Assembly (NCBI GenBank): GCA_023386255.1
Contig: JAEWKB010000044.1
Coordinates: 1-7,210 of the forward strand
DNA from: Bacteroidota bacterium
Lineage (GTDB): Bacteria; Bacteroidota; Bacteroidia; Flavobacteriales; Flavobacteriaceae
DNA: 7,210 nt
Direction of reading: 5' to 3'
The notes below the pieces were generated by a model that saw nothing but the letters and a program-made list of their open reading frames with translations, made no database searches and was not told the origin of the DNA. Positions 5,175-7,210 of the stretch are shown here, one piece after another. A program made the translations under genes and the position numbers. Within the stretch, counting starts at the first letter, position 1, and the number at the start of each line of letters is the position of its first letter.

Positions 5175-6401
5175 ATGCAGATAAAGTGCCCTCAATGCAG
5201 TGAAATATCTCAGGTGCCTGTAGACGTTAAAGTAGAGCAGTTCGGATGTCCTAAATGCAGAAGGCTTATAGCCTACAAAGATGGAGAGGCAGACAAAATA
5301 GTTAAACAGTATGACTATTATCCAGAGAACCACATCCTGCTTCCGCTGGGTGTGCAGGGAGAGCTGGAGGGTAAAGTATATACTGTAACCGGTGTAATAA
5401 TTAAACGGGTTCAGGGCATTTATTACTGGAGGGAATATTTACTTACTGCTGCCGATGGCGAGAAGCGTTTCCTTTCAGAAACGGACGGCCACTGGATATT
5501 CCTTAAAGAAGTGCCGGAACTTTATGATGTACATGATTATCCGCGAACGCTTACGCATGATGATATAACCATGCGGCTTTATGATTATGAAAATACCTCT
5601 ATAGCCTTTGCTGCAGGTTTTTTTGATTACAGGCTACCGGAGAAACACCAGCGGATGATAGAGTATGTTAACGCGCCCTATATCATTTCTATTGAGAGGG
5701 GAGCGGGCCAGGAGGCAACTTTCTTTGGTAAGCATATTTCTGCCGGAGCTGTAAAAAGAGCTTTTAAAGCACAAATACCTCCTAAAACCGGTATTGGCAT
5801 TGTGCAGCCATTCCTGGCCAATGTGCGCAGCTTTGCCATAACCATGGCATCGGTTGCTGTACTTATCCTTATTACGCACCTGTTCTTCTACGGCAACAGG
5901 GAAGAAAAAACTGTACTGAGCCAAACCCTTACATTTGATACTTACAACAACAAAGACTTTGTAAGCAGGCCATTTACGCTGGAGGGCGGTTCTGCACCTA
6001 TGACTATTGCCCTGAGTTCAGATGTAAGTAATTCATGGGCAAATGTACAGGTAGGGCTTGTTAACGAACAAACCAATGAAGAGGTGTATGCCTCTAAAGA
6101 TATAGAATATTATTCCGGCTATGAGGGCGGCGAGCACTGGACCGAAGGCAGCACCGGCGAAAAATTTAATATTTGCGGGGTGGCACCGGGCAGGTATCAT
6201 TTGGTGGTAACACCGCAAAAACCTGCCGAAGACCTTACCAACAATACTGTAAATGTAAACGTGAAGTGGAACCAGTCATCGCTGTGGAATGTCCTGCTGC
6301 CTATTATTGTTATGGGCGTTATTGTTATTGCAGTGTATTATATCAACTTAAATTATGAGCAGAGGCGCTGGGCCGACAGCAGTTTTTCACCTTTTGAATA
6401 A
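5175..6401 (+). CDS. Zinc-ribbon DUF4178 membrane protein
   Basis: This 408-residue protein has four parts. An N-terminal CxxC...CxxC zinc ribbon (Cys5, Cys8, Cys25, Cys28) is followed by a beta-rich region at about 50-190 resembling DUF4178 (LPLGVQGELEGKVYTVTG, then YYWREYLL and DGHWIFL). A transmembrane segment lies at about 218-238 and a second at about 372-391. Between them, residues 245-368 look like an all-beta domain, probably outside the cytoplasm. The tail from 393 (YEQRRWADSSFSPFE) is cytoplasmic if the ribbon is. No catalytic motif is evident. DUF4178 proteins have no established activity known to me, but recur beside DUF350 and aminopropyltransferase genes, as here. It may be an adaptor that senses a metal or ligand at the membrane; this is inference. 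The next gene starts 3 bp after its stop. Confidence 0.82.
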   Translation: MQIKCPQCSEISQVPVDVKVEQFGCPKCRRLIAYKDGEADKIVKQYDYYPENHILLPLGVQGELEGKVYTVTGVIIKRVQGIYYWREYLLTAADGEKRFLSETDGHWIFLKEVPELYDVHDYPRTLTHDDITMRLYDYENTSIAFAAGFFDYRLPEKHQRMIEYVNAPYIISIERGAGQEATFFGKHISAGAVKRAFKAQIPPKTGIGIVQPFLANVRSFAITMASVAVLILITHLFFYGNREEKTVLSQTLTFDTYNNKDFVSRPFTLEGGSAPMTIALSSDVSNSWANVQVGLVNEQTNEEVYASKDIEYYSGYEGGEHWTEGSTGEKFNICGVAPGRYHLVVTPQKPAEDLTNNTVNVNVKWNQSSLWNVLLPIIVMGVIVIAVYYINLNYEQRRWADSSFSPFE

Positions 6402-6404
6402 GCT

Positions 6405-6593
6405 ATGGAAAAAGTACTTGGATTTATAAAGAACAATTACATTGCGCTGCTAATAGGTGCACTGTTTTATGTGCTGTATGTTCACGCTGCCGTATCGGGC
6501 AACAGGATATGCGACTGTGAGTCGACAGAGAAATATAACTCATCATCAACAGGCACTCATCGATTTGTGGGAAATCGTTTTTATCATAAATAA
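6405..6593 (+). CDS. Small single-pass membrane protein, function unknown
   Basis: I do not recognise this 62-residue protein. Residues 1-10 are positively charged (MEKVLGFIKN). A hydrophobic segment spans about 11-30 and a polar C-terminal part of about 32 residues follows, most simply outside the cytoplasm. The C-terminal part has a Cys-Asp-Cys pair (36, 38) in RICDCEST, a Ser/Thr-rich stretch, and a basic aromatic end NRFYHK. The reading frame is likely real: it starts 3 bp after the DUF4178 stop, ends 15 bp before the DUF350 gene, and its neighbours use the same frame-to-frame spacing. No lipobox or signal-peptidase site is clear. The two close cysteines could form a disulfide or bind metal or haem; none of this is shown by the sequence. 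Confidence 0.72.
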   Translation: MEKVLGFIKNNYIALLIGALFYVLYVHAAVSGNRICDCESTEKYNSSSTGTHRFVGNRFYHK

Positions 6594-6608
6594 ACTAAAA
6601 AATTAAGT

Positions 6609-6821
6609 ATGGAAATTTTTTACCGACCTATTATTGCTTCAGTAATATTTTCAATTTTAGGACTAATCATTCTTTTTATCGCCTATTTTATTGTAGAAAA
6701 GCTTACTCCTGAAAATACCTGGAAAGAAATTGTGCATAATAAAAATGTGGCACTGGCTATTGTGTTCGCATCATTTATAATCGGCATGTCCATCATCATC
6801 AGCGGGGCAATACATGGCTAA
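6609..6821 (+). CDS. DUF350 (YjfL-type) membrane protein, single repeat unit
   Basis: This 70-residue protein has two transmembrane helices (about 6-29 and 46-67) joined by the conserved DUF350 loop VEKLTPENTWKEI (29-41), followed by NVALAIVFASFIIGMSIII (46-64). Many DUF350 proteins are about 130 residues with four helices, which is two copies of this unit. Here a single unit stands alone, so assembly as a dimer or larger oligomer is likely. E. coli YjfL is the best-known relative and lies in an operon with a glutathionylspermidine-synthase-like gene and a PspA relative, again linking the family to polyamine chemistry and the membrane. Biochemical function is unknown. The last 8 bp overlap the start of the next gene, suggesting translational coupling. 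Confidence 0.87.
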   Translation: MEIFYRPIIASVIFSILGLIILFIAYFIVEKLTPENTWKEIVHNKNVALAIVFASFIIGMSIIISGAIHG

Positions 6822-7210
6822 AATCTTACGGTTTGAGGTACTGCTCCTGCTTGCCGTATTTACTATTGCCACCTGCGGGCTGGTATATGAGCTTGTGGCC
6901 GGTACACTGGCCAGTTACCTGCTGGGCGACTCGGTAAAGCAGTTCTCATTCATCATTGGGGTCTATCTGTTTTCAATGGGTATAGGCTCGTGGTTTTCCA
7001 AATTCATTACCCGCAGGCTGCTCAATACCTTTGTAGAGATTGAGATATTAGTGGGCCTCATTGGCGGGCTTAGCTCGGTAATCCTTTTCGTGTTGTTTGA
7101 GAGCGTACATTACTTCCAGTTTGTGCTTTACCTGCTGGTATTTGTAACGGGCTGCCTTGTAGGGCTGGAGATACCACTCCTCATGAACATCCTGAAGAAC
7201 AGGGTAAAGT
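6814..7210 (+). CDS. Membrane-bound polyamine aminopropyltransferase (spermidine synthase family), 3' end outside window
   Basis: An open frame starts with ATG at 6814, inside the end of the DUF350 gene (ATGGCTAA overlap), and runs 132 codons to the window edge without a stop. The visible part is an all-membrane N-terminal domain with helices at about 8-28, 45-61, 76-95 and 102-120. Recognisable family stretches are ATCGLVYELVAGTLASYLLGD (19-39), VYLFSMGIGSWFS (50-62) and GLEIPLLMNIL (117-127), as in spermidine-synthase-like proteins with an N-terminal membrane region. The soluble Rossmann catalytic domain that would use decarboxylated AdoMet lies beyond the window and so cannot be checked. 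Co-location with SpeD strongly supports aminopropyl transfer, probably near the membrane face. The acceptor is unknown: putrescine, another amine, or a membrane component. Confidence 0.87.
   Translation, partial: MAKILRFEVLLLLAVFTIATCGLVYELVAGTLASYLLGDSVKQFSFIIGVYLFSMGIGSWFSKFITRRLLNTFVEIEILVGLIGGLSSVILFVLFESVHYFQFVLYLLVFVTGCLVGLEIPLLMNILKNRVK

Noticed and set aside
6173..6358. +1-frame ORF inside the DUF4178 gene
   Set aside because: It lies wholly inside a well-supported gene in another frame and has no start-site or family support.

Overview
The window looks like chromosomal DNA of a Bacteroidota bacterium, most likely in or near Flavobacterium. The evidence is the AT-rich spacers, the almost complete lack of Shine-Dalgarno sites, two promoter-like sites of the Bacteroidota type (TTTG-like box, 18-19 bp, TANNTTTG), and the protein variants present (a TrmB with FPDPQIKYKR, an Mrp ATPase without CxxC, a thioredoxin-reductase-like ferredoxin reductase). 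All genes are on the + strand. Both end genes are cut by the window edges.

Left part (1-1598): the 3' part of trmB (tRNA m7G46 methyltransferase), then a LysE-family membrane transporter whose ATG directly follows the trmB stop, then a 110-residue alkyltransferase-like protein in which the active-site Cys of O6-alkylguanine alkyltransferases is Ala. Spacing is tight enough for one operon. A 203-bp gap follows (1599-1801), holding an imperfect inverted repeat and then a good promoter.

Middle (1802-4725): a set of iron-sulfur and redox genes. These are an Mrp/ApbC P-loop ATPase with an N-terminal MIP18 (DUF59) domain, a stand-alone NifU C-terminal scaffold domain 1 bp downstream, a type-2 ferredoxin/flavodoxin-NADP+ reductase, and an adrenodoxin-type [2Fe-2S] ferredoxin. 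The reductase and ferredoxin are separated by a perfect 21-bp inverted repeat. Together they suggest Fe-S carrier or assembly factors beside an NADPH-to-ferredoxin electron chain. An intrinsic terminator closes the block.

Right part (4809-7210): a fresh promoter sits immediately before a five-gene cassette: SpeD-like S-adenosylmethionine decarboxylase; a zinc-ribbon/DUF4178 protein with two membrane segments; a 62-residue single-pass membrane protein that I do not recognise; a 70-residue DUF350 membrane protein; and the start of a membrane-embedded spermidine-synthase-like aminopropyltransferase. The aminopropyltransferase overlaps DUF350 by 8 bp and runs off the window. SpeD makes the aminopropyl donor and the last gene should use it, so the cassette probably carries out aminopropyl transfer at the membrane with three integral-membrane partners. 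The component families are known to co-occur, but to my knowledge their joint biochemical function is not established. This is the most interesting part of the window.
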